A stretch of 64,000 nt of DNA from Ophiostoma sp. CBS 140.51 (lineage: Eukaryota; Ascomycota; Sordariomycetes; Ophiostomatales; Ophiostomataceae): assembly GCA_029298735.1 (NCBI GenBank), contig JANSLP010000115.1, positions 1 through 64,000 of the forward strand. The letters are read 5' to 3'. Of this stretch, positions 40,159 through 52,182 are shown one piece after another. Within the stretch, counting starts at the first letter, position 1. The number at the start of each line of letters is the position of its first letter. The notes under the pieces are model-generated. The model did not search any database. It saw nothing but the letters and a program-made list of their open reading frames with translations, and had not been told where the DNA came from. The translations under genes were made by a program, and so were the position numbers.

Positions 40159-43100
40159 GGTTGTGATTCGGGGAGGAGGATGAGGAGGAGGAGGAGAGAG
40201 GCAATGTATGTGAGACAGTCGGTAGTTCTTCAAGTTCGTTGTCTATTACCGCCGTTGAGCGGGCGGTCGTGAGGCGGTACTCGAAGGGCGTAGAGGTCGT
40301 GGGAGACGTCGATCGCAAGGGATGGCAAGGTGGGAGTGAGGGTACGAGACACGATCGTGTAAACGCTGCGTCATGGCATACAGGCCTGCCAGGTGGAACG
40401 TTGTTTGTTTTTGAGGTTGTGGCAACCGTTTTGTCGTTGGTGTCGCCGTTATCGTCAGTTGGCGGGCGTCGCCGTCGGTCGCTCCTCCTTTTCTTGTGAC
40501 GGCCGTTATGGTTTCGGGGACCGGACAGTGCGAGAGGGGCAAGAGCGCGAGAAACTGGGTATGGGGGCGCTTTTCAATGGCTGGGATAAGCACCCCGTTG
40601 TACTGTGGGCTGGAGTAAAACACAAAATCGTGAAAATGCAACAATTCGGATCCAAAACATGAAAATAATTCGTTTCCTTTCGCAAGTCGAAAAGGACAGG
40701 AGACAAGTTCAAAGCCCAGCAAAACAATATCGAAGCGGCCGAGACCCTTTTGGGCGAAGAAAGTCGGGACGAAAGAAGGAAAGAGCAAAGGGGGACACCA
40801 GATTGCTGACGAAGGCTCTGCCACAGGGAAACCTAAGGCAGCAGTCCGCATGGGTGGCACGGTGCGGATGGCGCGACTAGGCGGGGATAGGCGCAATGTT
40901 AACACTGTGAACCACTGTGCTGCCCTCTGCGCTCTTCCCCTGCATGTTGCCCTCTCTTTCACGCTTGACGCTGTCACGACGCCCTTTTGCCTCGCTTGTT
41001 CACTCTACCCACACTCCACTGAAGGAAGGGTGAACCAGGGAGGGGGAGCCGTGAGATCTTTTCAAAAAACTGCAGCGTTTGCCGCTAACGATTTACCGCC
41101 TGCTGCGCCACCAACGGCTGCACCCCAAGCCGAGTCAACCACCAAAGAAATCAATCTGCGATGCCAGCGTTGCAGAGAGCGTGTCGATATCGTATCTGAC
41201 CTGCGTTGCCTTTGCAGCTTTCTAGTTGGCTGGCGGCTGGGTACAACTACAAATCACAAAACCCGGAGCCTCGAGGCCGCCCAAACGCGCGAGACAGAGA
41301 CCTGCCGACACAAGGGGTCAGACCACTCGACAAAAGTGCCCCAAATCAAATAAAGAAGAGACAGAAAACCTTTTCCATCCTCGCAGATAAGACATCTCTG
41401 CACAATGCTGGCACTGACTGGCTGCGCTAGTTTTTGATCAGGTCAGCACTGTCTGTCTGTTTGTCCCGCAATATGGCCGTGCACTCGCTTCTGCCCGCCT
41501 CTTTTTTATGGTTTCTGTCCCTGTTGCTTCTGGTCTCCTTGCAGGGCAAAATATTGCGGGTCGCGATGCCATCGAGACTGGAGTAACCTTTTTTGGTCCT
41601 CTTGCGTGGCTGGAACAAAAAAAAAAGTGGAAGAAGAGTTTGTATGACAGGGAGATGGGATAGCGTCTGTCGTGCAAAACTGGAGAAGATATGGAGAAGA
41701 AGGAGTTGGATCAAACGAAGGGCGGGTAAAACAGAAAAAGAAGGCCATGTGCCCAGCCGAGCCTTCTTCTCTTTGTTGTGTGAAATGTATGATGTACTTG
41801 TACTTGCAACTCGTAGGCGCCGACCGAATGGAATGGGGGGTTGGATGGGCCATATCGAACGTATGCAGGCCAAGCTCAAGGGAGTTGTTGGGACTTGGGG
41901 ACAGGACAACTAACCTGCAGACGACCACACAGTTAGTTGACAATATTTGACAAGTGGTGCAAACGGTTTGGAGGGTTCAGCAGCCGGGCGGATACGAGTA
42001 GCCGCAAAGAGGCCGTTGGATGGGGCAAAGAAGACAAAAAAGGAAGGGCAACAAAAATGCACTTGGGAACCACAAATTGACGAAATGCATTTTGACTGGA
42101 TCGACTTTTATTTGCTCGAATTGCTTGGCTTGACGCAAAATGGATAGGTGCGCTCAGCGCTGTGTCGATCGCTGGTGGGAATTTTGGTGAGATGTAGCAT
42201 GTCTCAAGCGGCGAGAAGCGGTGGACATGGACGGTGCACGTCAAGTCCCCAGATGCTCTTATTCTTGATGAATTGCTTCATGGAGTTTCTATTTTGGCCA
42301 TTGTAACCGCCTGGCCCCTGTACGATGCTCTGGCGAGTTTGGTTTGTCTAGCCCGGGACCTGCCTTCGCTTATCACCACCGACGATCGTCCCGAAAGATG
42401 CAATGAGGCTCGGGGCTATTATCGAAGAGTCACCGTCTAGCTCGGAGCGGCCGTCGACCTGCAGGGTTTGGTATTTTCAGCTTTGGCGCCAAAAAAAAGC
42501 AAGTAATGCGCAATATACGATGTGTTTCTATGGTATGGCTGTGCTGTATTATCTGCTCTGCTCTGTATTAGTCGTCCCAACGAACACATCCGTATGTGTA
42601 CTTGAACCATAGGGCAGAAGGTCTTGCCTGTTCGTTCCCCGTTTCGTTCTCGTGTTCGGCTTGCTCAATTGTCCCCACCAAAACCCAGTGACGCGGATGG
42701 CATTCGGCTGGACTCGTCTCAACGCCCGGCTTGGGATACATAGCCTCGTTGCACGGGCGTCGATCCAAGCTTCTCGTCCTTTTCCACTCGTTGCACCCCT
42801 GGCTGTTGAAGTCGCATCTCCAAGCTTTACTGTGCTTGTGCTTCGGAGTGTTTGAGTGCCCCGAATTGATCTCACTGATGCTGATCCCCTGACGACATCG
42901 CACTTATTTGTGCCGATGTTCTTTCCGCGGCCGGCACTGATTCCGCCGTCATCGGTGTCCACCGCTGTCATTCAAACAGGGCTGCCGAACTTGACTTCGC
43001 AACTGCAACTGTCATAGACTTCGCAAGACATCGCAAGACCCTGCAACGGCTACACGGCCAGTGCTATCCTTTGTTGAAACACATTGTGCATAGATGACAA

Positions 43101-43317
43101 CCTGCAAAGTATCACGGCCTGCACAAATTCTCACGACAGTTGTAGCCGTCTTGTGTCACACCAAGACCACAACACTGCTCGTTTCTTGCAGAGTTACGCC
43201 ACTTGTGACGTTACTGGTGAAAGAGACAGCTAGCTCTTTCCCCTGTGCGTCTACCCTTCGTTCCGGCCATCCCTTTCGTCGTCGCGTTGCCATGCTCTCG
43301 AGGATTTAAGGTCGCTG
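40159..43317. promoter_or_regulatory. 3.2-kb upstream region of the Zn2Cys6 factor
   Basis: Lies between the transcription factor and TEX1, both on the minus strand. It should contain the factor's promoter and leader plus the TEX1 3' flank. ORFs of 140-167 codons occur on both strands (40850-41353, 41427-41909, 42549-42971) but show no family motifs or splice structure. No TATA box or RNA gene assigned. Confidence 0.45.
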
Positions 43318-44797
43318 CTAGTACTTTCTTTCCGTGTCGACGCCGACAATGCGCAGAGTGCCCAGCTCCGCATACGCCAAGAAGAACCGAGTCGGCGCCC
43401 AGGCCACGACGGGCACCGGCTGTGCAGTCTTGAACGTGTGAATGTGCTCACCACTCTCTGTTTGCGTAACCTCCAACTCGGCACCTAGATTTTGTATGTC
43501 AGCATATGGTCCATGCCACAACCAATGCTTACCATAGAAAACGTGTAACGGGCCACGATAAGTCATCATCTGCCCGCTCAACTTTTTCGTCTCACACCGA
43601 ACAAAGAGACAACTCACCTTCTGTGCTTCCTCCAATAATGTAGTTTCCGTCCCAGCTGAAGCCTATTGTCACAAAGTGGTTAGCACATGGCTTTACTTAA
43701 ACATAAACCGGGACCATAACGCCAAGATGGCGTCTCCCCTCCACCCAGATAGACCACAAGGCAACAACTCACTTAAACATCTCACGGGACCGGCCATGGT
43801 CGTAATTGTGCGCTGGCACGTCCACTTCGTCGTATCCCAAAGCGCAATTATTGCGTCTGTGCCACCAGTCGCCAATGTGCGCCCTGTAGGGCTGAGAGCT
43901 ACCGACAAGCACTCTGCCGAATGACCCTTGAGCGAGAACTCGTCCGACTCGCCTTCGGCGACCGGGTAGTTAACCTTGAGGACAGGCTCCAGGTCTGGGA
44001 AGGAGAGGATACGTGTGCGACCGTCGCCCGTCGCGACAAACACCCGCTTGCTGCTCCAGCAAAAGGCAAGGTCGTTTGTCCGTACCGGCATCGTCTTGAC
44101 TGCTGCTGGTGTCGATTGTGTCCGGTCCAGAATGAACAGCTTACTTGAGCCGCTGCTGCCCTTCTCCTTACCGCCCACAATGAGGAAGTCGCCATCGGGC
44201 GCCCAGACCAGCGTGCTTGCCTCGCCAGGTACCCGGACCTCGTTTGTGCATGTTTTTGTGCGGACGTCCCAAAACTTAACTACACCATCTGCGCTCACGC
44301 TGCAAAGCTCGGCGTCCTTGATGGGGTTGAAGGCAACCTTCTCAATGGTCGCAGTATGGCCCTTGAGTTCCGTCGATTGCCGCACGACGGGCTTGTCCGG
44401 ATTCCCTGTAGCCTCTGTTAGTATGCCGATATAGTATTTGGCCATGCATATTGTTGGGAGAAGCCTTACAGACGCGAACCGTCCTGTCACTCGAGCCAGT
44501 CGCAACCAGAGAGCTCAACGGGTTCCATGCGATGGTGCGCACACTGTTTCGTTACTTGTATTAGCCACGGAAACCAAGCCAGAGAGCTTTCTTCCTTCCT
44601 TCCAAAAATAGGAGATCATCTCACCCCTGGATAGCCACCTCATCCGTGTCCTTGCCCTTGTCTGCGGCCGGGTTGTGGAATTGCATGTTTCTTGCGGCCG
44701 CTGGATCCTGGTATGCCTGGACCTTGAAGCCCGAAAAGTAGTTTGAGAACTTCTCTTTCTGTAGCCTCTCGCGAGGCTTGATCACGAATGAAGGCAT
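43318..44797 (-). CDS. TEX1: THO complex subunit TEX1 (THOC3), WD40 protein
   Basis: Five exons: 44625-44797, 44470-44543, 43773-44405, 43618-43662 and 43318-43484; 363 aa. Two exons are short (74 and 45 nt). Junctions rebuild blades exactly: DRTVRVW is completed across intron 2 (T plus GG), and LSFSWDGNYIIGGSTEG across introns 3-4. The N-terminus (MPSFVIKPRERLQKEKFSNY) precedes a seven-blade WD40 propeller with VRTIAWNPLSSLVATGSSD, LKGHTATIEKVAFNP, VSADGVVKFWDVR and LATGGTDAIIALWDT. TEX1/THOC3 is part of THO/TREX, coupling transcription to mRNA export. Assignment to TEX1 rather than another WD40 protein rests on overall similarity of blades and length. Divergent from RIC1. Confidence 0.83.
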
Positions 44798-45469
44798 GGT
44801 GTGTTAATAAGGTCGGCTGGGAGGCCGGTTGGGTGGGAGAGCGAGTCGGATAGGGTATCGTGACGATGCGTTTTCGCGACTTTTAAGGAGAGCAGTCGAG
44901 TTTGCGCTAGTGGCTGTGGCTGTCGAAGGGACGCCTTTCGGGGTGAATCGAGAGCCCAATGCGTAAGAACTTCATGAACGAATGCTAGGTGTTTAGCTGT
45001 GGCCGTTTTGTGCTGACTTTTGTCGCTGACGTCTTGTCGTTGCCGGTGGTCTTGTTTGCCGATGTGCAACGCGCAAACAATTGTAGTCTCCAAAAACCAA
45101 TTCGTCGGTTTATTGCAGCGATTTAGCTTTCGGTTGAGCTCCTTCCCCGCAGAAACCTAGCCGCGTCGCACCTGCCCGCTATATCGAACCGCTAGCACCT
45201 TCCCAACCTCGTCCTTTCCCCCTGTGTCATCAGCACGTGAAGATAGGGAAGCTGCGACCCCCAAACTCCCCCATCAGGGGCCAGAGCTTCCCAAAACCAG
45301 CCAGGTCTCTCGTATCCGCAACCTCACACGACGACCACAACCACACCATAGAAGCTCCGTCACCTCTACCCCCCCTCGGCATCATCAACTTCGCGTACCG
45401 CTCGTCTCCCCTGTCTTTTCGGTGCCCGAGAGCTCTCTGCGGGCTCTCGACCCGGTCAATGCGCGAGCC
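44798..45469. promoter_or_regulatory. Divergent promoter TEX1 / RIC1
   Basis: 672 bp between start codons. Pyrimidine-rich near RIC1 and GA-rich near TEX1. The frame upstream of the RIC1 start is open but has no ATG, and an out-of-frame ATG lies 11 nt before the RIC1 start. Confidence 0.45.
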
Positions 45470-45542
45470 ATGTACTGGCCGGCTGCCACCCCGCGCGTCT
45501 ACAGTACGAGCACCAGCACCGATGCCGCTGTCCCCGCCGTGA
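45459..45542 (+). promoter_or_regulatory. uORF overlapping the RIC1 start codon
   Basis: An ATG 11 nt upstream of the proposed RIC1 ATG opens a 27-codon reading frame in another frame that ends at TGA 45540-45542, inside RIC1. Its context (GTCAATGC) is weaker than ideal at +4, as is that of the main start (AGCCATGT). Ribosomes initiating here would bypass RIC1, so it could lower expression. Confidence 0.4.
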
Positions 45543-48500
45543 CCATCTCCCACGATGGCCTCCCTCCTCCACCATCCCCAGGCCCTTCTGCATCGCCGAA
45601 CCTTTCGCAGGAGCAGCTGAGTAGGCGGGCATCGACCCTCTCCGTTGACCAATCCCAGCTGGCGCGCACATCGTCCAACACCAGCCAGTCCTCGAACCAC
45701 GATGCCCTCGGCCTGCCGGTCCCCGCGGCTTCTCCCCGGATTCCCAACACACCCTTGACACCAATGACACCCGCAATCAAGTCTGTCGAGCACGGCTACT
45801 ATGGAGATGGCGCTGGCGACGGGTTCTACCCGCGCCGCGTGTCGCCGCTCGTTGTACCAACATCCGAACCCATCCTTGCTTTGCGAATGTCCCGGACGAG
45901 CCATTTCTTTGCGACCATCACAGCCACGTCAATGACCATCTGGCAGACGAAACCGACGGTCATTCTTGCCGTTATTGTGCGTTCCGAAGGATCGCTTGCG
46001 TCTTACGGCGAAAACGTTGACCTCTTTGTCCGTCCCGATTGCGCTATCCTCGTGGTGTACACAAGTCGCGGCTTCCTCATCACATACTCCATGGCCACGT
46101 CTCGCGAGACAGAAGTCTACAGGCCACAGTTCACCAACCCCACAAATATCCAACGCCGTCGCCAGAATCACGTTGGTGACCCGGGCCACGAACATCCCGA
46201 GCAGATCCTCTGGGGGCCCGGCGAAGGGCCCGGCATTCGCGACGCCAGCATCCGCTTTCGTATGGTGATCAAGGTCGATGCAGGCATAGAGAGTGCGTTG
46301 GCCTTAGACGAAGAACTGGTCGTGGCTACCACGAAGCCGGCAGCCGTACAGTGCATTCGCTGGGCGCCGGACAACAATGGCAGCCAGACGAGCACAGAGC
46401 TGCTGAGTCGTATGGGCTGGTTGGATAAAAGGGTGACTGTTCGGGAGATGACCTCGGACAAGCCCATGAGTCTCTCGACGTGGGTCACCAGCGACGGCAA
46501 GGTCTATGCTGTTCAGCGGAACACAGACTCCCCACCACGGCCTTCCACACCATCAAACGCCACCGACGCACCGCGAAGCTCGTTCAATATACCCCCCTCG
46601 GCCCCTGACACGCCAGATACTCCCGCTGCCGCCATAACGACAATAACGACGACTGCTACTGCCACAACGTCGACTACCACGGGTGCTCCAACTCCGCCCG
46701 CCTCGTCATCTACCACGCACTCCTCATCTCACAAAAAGCTGTTCCGGGGCTATAATCTCCACGCTCCCAACAACGAGGATGAGCACGCAATCCAAGCCAT
46801 CATCAACGCACGCTTTTCTCTTATCGCAGTAGGCTGTGTGGATGGCATCGTGCGCGTGTACTCTGTCAAAGACTATGTGGGTAGTATCCCGCAAAGTCAT
46901 GTCCATAGACCGCCCGCATCCGTCTTGACCACTGGCCGCTTGACGAAGATTGCATATTCACCGGACGGCTACTGCCTGTTTGCTGGCTACGAGAATGGCT
47001 GGGTCACGTGGAGTGTCTACGGCAAACTTTTGGGCCACTCTTTCAACAGCGAGCACACTATTGCAGACAAAAATAATGAAGAATGGCTGAATGGTATCCG
47101 CGATGTGTCGTGGGTTGGCCAGTCCGGCGATGTCTTGCTTGTTGCCAAGGAGAGCCCTTCTATCTGGTTCTTGGAAATGGCCCGCAGCGCTGCCGCCGGT
47201 TGTTATAGCCATTCGAACCTGTTTCGCACTGTTCTACACACCAACCAGAACATTATGGTGTACAGAGGCTACGACCTGCCAGACATGACGACCATCTCGG
47301 CCGAGCCTTCGCTCTGGCATACCGCTCGCATCCCAGCGAGCTACCTCTTACACCAATGGCCGATCCGGTGCACAGTCATCAGCTCAGATGGTCGCTATGT
47401 AGCCGTGTCCGGGCGCAGAGGTCTTGCACACTACAGCATCAACAGCGGACGCTGGCGGACGTTCGCTAATAAAGCCGCCGAAGACGAGTTCTCTGTCCGT
47501 GGTGGCATGTGCTGGTACCGCAACATTTTGGTTGCAGCTGTTGAGGCGAACCGGTCGTTTGAGCTGCGGCTCTACGAACGCGAGTCTGCGCTCGATAACA
47601 ACAGCATTCTCTTTCGGGAGCCCATGAAGTCCCCCATCGTCCTCATTACGACGACTGGCGAAGATTCCCTGCTGGTATATACCTATGAGAACATACTCTA
47701 CCACTACATCTTTGTCCCCTCAGCCAACGGATCGTTGCGGCTTATGCAGATGGGCCATATCGGATTCCACGGAATAGTACGCAGTCCTGCTCGTGTCCGT
47801 GGCTTGAGTTGGGTCTTGCCGGAAGGCCAGCTTTATGATGGCGACCCGTCATTGGATGTTTCCATGGCGTCTGTGCTGTTCTTGGTGGACGGCAAGCTCG
47901 TCCTCTTCCAGCCTTCGCGTAACGAGCATGGCGGAGTCAAATATGACATGCGCATCATCGCCCAGACGGTCGAATTCTACGTTTGCATGAAGGACCAGCC
48001 ATTCTCTTTCCTGCCTGCCGCCGCCACCGAGACACCCGCCGCGCCCGGCACTGTTGCGTCAGACGAAACGCTGCAAAACTCTCTGTGGCTCTTTGACGCA
48101 GGCGAGCTCAAATTGTGGACCGATACCCATCAGGCCCTTGATGCTGTCGCAAACGGCACCGTGGAACCACCTATTGCCATCGACCTTGATTTTTACCCTC
48201 TTTCCATCCTCCTCTCTAAAGCCCTTGTTTTGGGTGTTGAGCCCGACCTAGTCCAGCGCCGGGACGTCAACTTTTCCTTCTTCCGATACAACATTCGGGT
48301 ATGTTGTTCTCTTCCCATATTTTCCTTCGCCGATTTATTCTAACACGCTTTTAGACACACCTATTCCTGCCAGACGTCCTTCGCGCCTACTTGGGCGAAA
48401 ACAAAGCTCTTCCCGCCCTGCGGCTCGCTCAGCAATACCAGCATCTTGTATACTTTGCCCACGCATTGGAGGTCCTCTTGCACCAAGTCCTTGACGAAGA

Positions 48501-49113
48501 AGTCGATTCGGCTCCCAAACCTGAGGCCGCCGTCTTGCCGCGCGTGCTGTCTCTCCTGTCGAGCTTCCGCGCGTACCTCGACATTGTCGTGCAGTGCACA
48601 CGCAAGACCGAAGTTCGCTCCTGGCGCACACTCTTTGCCTACTTGCCACCGCCACAGGAGCTGTTTGAAGAGTCTCTGCTGCGTGGCAGCCTCAAGACAG
48701 CCGGCGGATACCTGCTTATCTTGCACACGTTCGACGAGCTGGCTACGGCGAGTGAACAGGGCGTGCGTTTGCTAAGACAGGCCATGCAGGAGGGCGACTG
48801 GGAGCTGTGCAAAGAACTCGCACGTTTCTTGGCCGCCATGGATGACAGTGGACAGACTCTGCGGGAAGCTCTGGCGCTGGCCAATGCGGGGGGCACCGAC
48901 GACGGCGAGGGCAGCGTTGCTTCCGGCAATGCCGGTGGTGCATCGTCACTCATGGCATCCGGCAGCAGTGCCACCCTGAACAACTCGAGCGGAGGCAGCA
49001 GCAGCCACCTTGCCGTCCCCGGGCGCAACGGCAATACAAGCCAGTCTGAGTCTGACGCTGTTTCTAGTGACGATGGTAGTAGCATTGACTCGGGCACAGT
49101 CAGTGGACATTAG
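45470..49113 (+). CDS. RIC1: Ric1, subunit of the Ric1-Rgp1 GEF for Ypt6
   Basis: Exons 45470-48298 and 48355-49113, 1195 aa; the 56-nt intron has donor GTATGT, branch TCTAACA and acceptor TTTAG. The start MYWPAATPRVYS is the typical fungal RIC1 beginning, followed by a Ser/Pro-rich insert and an N-terminal beta-propeller-like half (LRMSRTSHFFATITATSMTIW, TKIAYSPDGYCLFAGYENGW). The RIC1 domain (about residues 860-1110) spans the splice junction: FSFFRYNIR-THLFLPDVL and GENKALPALRLAQQYQHLVY. The C-terminus is Ser/Gly-rich. The complex activates Ypt6/Rab6 at the Golgi for endosome-to-Golgi retrograde traffic. The frame is open upstream to 45224 without ATG, so the start at 45470 is preferred. 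A second Thr/Pro-rich low-complexity insert lies near residues 360-425. Confidence 0.9.
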
Positions 49114-49523
49114 GTAACGGACTGGCAGCAGCCCTAAGACCACAGTGAACATTTAGGAAATCATTCTTATTATTCTTGGTCTCGCCGCTTTTATTTTATC
49201 TTGTTTTCCTTTTTTCTTTTCTTAATCTTTCAGCTTTGGGCAACATATTCTTGTGTCTGGCTACTGAAAAAGACCCAGGTGTGAGCATTGGAGTACATTA
49301 CGGAGTTGAGTTGGATTCTTTTTAAACGTTGAATAAATGTCATTCTTGTACTACCAATCATTTTCAAAGTGCAGAATCGTGACATCAAATGAGGTATAAT
49401 TGTGAAAGAAGGAGTACGCTGTTATATTGACCAAAATCATAAATGCTCATATTATATAAAGACGTGCAGAACTATGTGTTCTACTATGTGATCCGCCATT
49501 GGTCCTACCGAGACTTAATATTA
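49114..49523. other. Convergent 3' region RIC1 / PHO84-type transporter
   Basis: 410 bp, AT-rich with T-tracts typical of 3' ends. Nothing else seen. Confidence 0.5.
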
Positions 49524-52182
49524 TTACGCGGCACCAGAAGATGACCCAAGACGCCTACTCCCACGTCGTCTCTTGAACTCGGTCCACTTGTCCCGAATGG
49601 TAATCACTTCACCTTCATGACGTGCCTTCGCCCGGCCCTCGCCCAAATCTTCGAGATTCTTTGTTTCGAGAGCAGTTCCGTTTCTGGCTCCGCCGTAACG
49701 ACGGCCATAGCCGTGTACACTTCGGCCATTTCTGTCGGCACCAACGTCCCTAGGTAAGCCGAGGTCAATGCCTCCAATACCAATGGGACCGGGCCGGCCA
49801 GGTCCACCAACACCTCCTGGGCGTCGGTTGCCGACAATGCGTTGTACATCGGGCAGGTATGCCCAGCTGAAGACGGCACCAAAAGCCATGAATGTGCCGA
49901 ACAAAAGGAAAAGTAGGCCCTGCCGAGTTGTCGACTCATAGCCAACACTGACGCCATATACAATAAGCACAGCGACAATGGAGCCCAGTTTCCCTGCAGC
50001 GGCCGAAATTCCATGGCATGTACATCGGTAGCATGTCGGAAAGACCTCTGCTGGGATAATAAATGTCAGGGTATTTGCACCTAGTGTTGTTAGTTCGTGG
50101 CTTTTGAAAATAGAAAATCAAACAAAGCGTTGAAGGATGTTCCTACCAAAGTTGAAGGCAAAATGGCAGACGGCGACCATCGTCACTGTTGCGGGTGCAT
50201 ATTTTGTGTGTCCGACACCGTAATACACACTGCCCGTGATGATGAAAAGGAAAAATAGGCAAATGAAAGAGACAGTCAGCCACTGTCGGCGGCGTATCCG
50301 GTTTGCGGCAAAAATAAAGCAGGCACTCCCCGCAATAGATGCCAGTGACACCGTCAAGAGGTATTGTTTGGCCTGCTGAATCAGGACCTCATAGATCGTG
50401 TTGCAGGGCCGTGTAGGGTCAGTTTGCCAGATAGGCAGGTGACCTATGGCACTCCAAGTTGGCAAGGTAGAATTGCCACCTTCCAGGCTTGAGTTCCAGC
50501 AACCGAGGGTAGAGTTCAGTTCGGGGGGTGAACGTGTCACCCAGAGGTCGGCCAAGACACCGCGGTTATCGAGCGAGAAGCCATAGAAGCTCACATCAAG
50601 GAAAAACCATGTTGAGGCAGTCCCAAGAAGGTAGTACCAGTTTCCGTCTCGAATGAAGTAGTTCTTTAGGTCCTGGATTGAGAACTGGATCGGCATCGGC
50701 TCATCGGAGTGAGCACCGCCCGGGGAGTAGAGAGACACAGCACCGCCGTTGATGCTGTCACCTCCTCCGCCGCCGCCACTGCCCATCATGCTGACAGGTG
50801 CACCATAGATACGCTGTGTATCACGGAAGGCGGTACCGGGCTTGTTCTTCACTTCCAAGGTGTACAGACCACAGTCGTACAAGAAGAAGCGGAAGATGAT
50901 TGCTAGAAGAGCAGGAACGGCACCGGAGCCTATGACAATTCTCCAGATACCGTCAACGGCTTGCTTGCATTCCTCGGCATATTTGTCGTTGATACCGCAC
51001 TGCATTTCTTGCAGGTGGTACATGTTCTCACGGCCGAGAACGACCCAGACGCCGACAAGTTGGGCTAGTGCCTGGCCGACGGGCTGCATTAAAAAGACGG
51101 ATGAGAGCATTGTTGCTCGTGATGAGGTACTTGCCCATTCTGAAGTGATTACCGCGCTTAATGGGTACTCAGCTCCGATGCCTACATGAATTTGATGTCA
51201 GTATCAACCAGCGAGGGGCGAATCTTGAGTCGGTGGGTGAACAAACCAATGCCCATGACAAAGCGCCACTAATAGTGTTAGTCGAGGTACAAGCCAACAT
51301 TTAAGGGATACGGGTGGCAAACATGAGAAGTAAACAAAAGACAATGCGTTCTTGGAGAAAGATACCATGAATGATACCACTTACCCAAATAAATAGACCG
51401 AGGAAAGAGAGGTCATTGTACCCATAATTGCTAGTCGCGACGCCGATGGTGGAGACGATCACGAGAATCAGCTCGATGCCATAAAGCCGGGTACGGCCAT
51501 AGTAGTCCGCAAGGAAGCCAAAGGTGAGCTGGCCAACGACGGAGCCGAGGAGAGTGAAGACGTTAATGAGGGTGCCGACGTAGTTGAAATTTGACTCGGG
51601 GAAATAGACGAAGGAAATGGAGGCCAGGATGACATTCGTTGCGAAGAGGTTGTATCTGAAACAAGAGAGACGAAGTGGTGAGAACGAGCGATAAGGACGA
51701 ATTGAGCAAACTTGTTGGAAAGCTGAGCAGTAAAAGAGAATAGTATGTGGACATACGAGTCGGTGAGGAAGCCCGAGGCAGCAACGCCCCAGATTCGAAG
51801 GTTCCAGGAGTTCAGATCCAGTTCGTACCGAAGCTGACTGCGATCCTGTAGATAGGGGGGACAAAGAAGAATCGAGTGGTTAATTTGTGATCTTCAGAAG
51901 AAGTAGAGAATATCCAAAAGACAGGAAACCGGGACACGGCTCGAGATAAAGTAGTTGAGCATCCCGAGGTATATGAGAGGCGGCACGAGATGGGCCAGAA
52001 GTAGACCTTCAATGGCCCACCTCACCGTAGTCCACGACAAAGAAGAGCGTGCTTAGACTAGGATGGACTGAATTTGAGAGAAAACATACCTGGCGATCTT
52101 GAGGGGACAATGCGGAGCTATCCGAGCCGAGGAAGCCCCGGTTCCTCCTCCGTTCGGGTTCTGGATACATGGCTGCGGCCAT
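49524..52182 (-). CDS. MFS transporter, phosphate:H+ symporter (PHO84) family
   Basis: Six exons: 52090-52182, 51757-51845, 51385-51655, 51247-51268, 50147-51181 and 49524-50080; 688 aa. Exon 4 is a 22-nt microexon that restores FIW-WRFVMGIG-IGAEYPLSA, the conserved MFS loop and helix 4-5 signature. PHS-family marks are GVAASGFLTDSYNLFATNVI in helix 1 and GANTLTFIIPAEVFPTCYR with HGISAAAGKLG in helix 11. Twelve membrane segments are expected in the plasma membrane. The loop between the two halves is long and contains a Gly run, and a second half loop holds several N-x-S/T sites (LNSTLGCWNSSLEGGNST). The tail is Gly/Arg-rich. Substrate is probably phosphate; glycerophosphodiester transporters of the same family remain possible. 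Introns 1 (244 nt) and 2 (101 nt) are relatively long. Confidence 0.83.

Noticed and set aside
41427..41909. 160-codon minus-strand ORF in the transcription factor upstream region
   Set aside because: Several overlapping frames of similar length and no family features; probably leader or promoter sequence.
45224..45469. N-terminal extension of RIC1
   Set aside because: The frame is open but begins at GTG with no ATG, and the family start MYWP follows at 45470.
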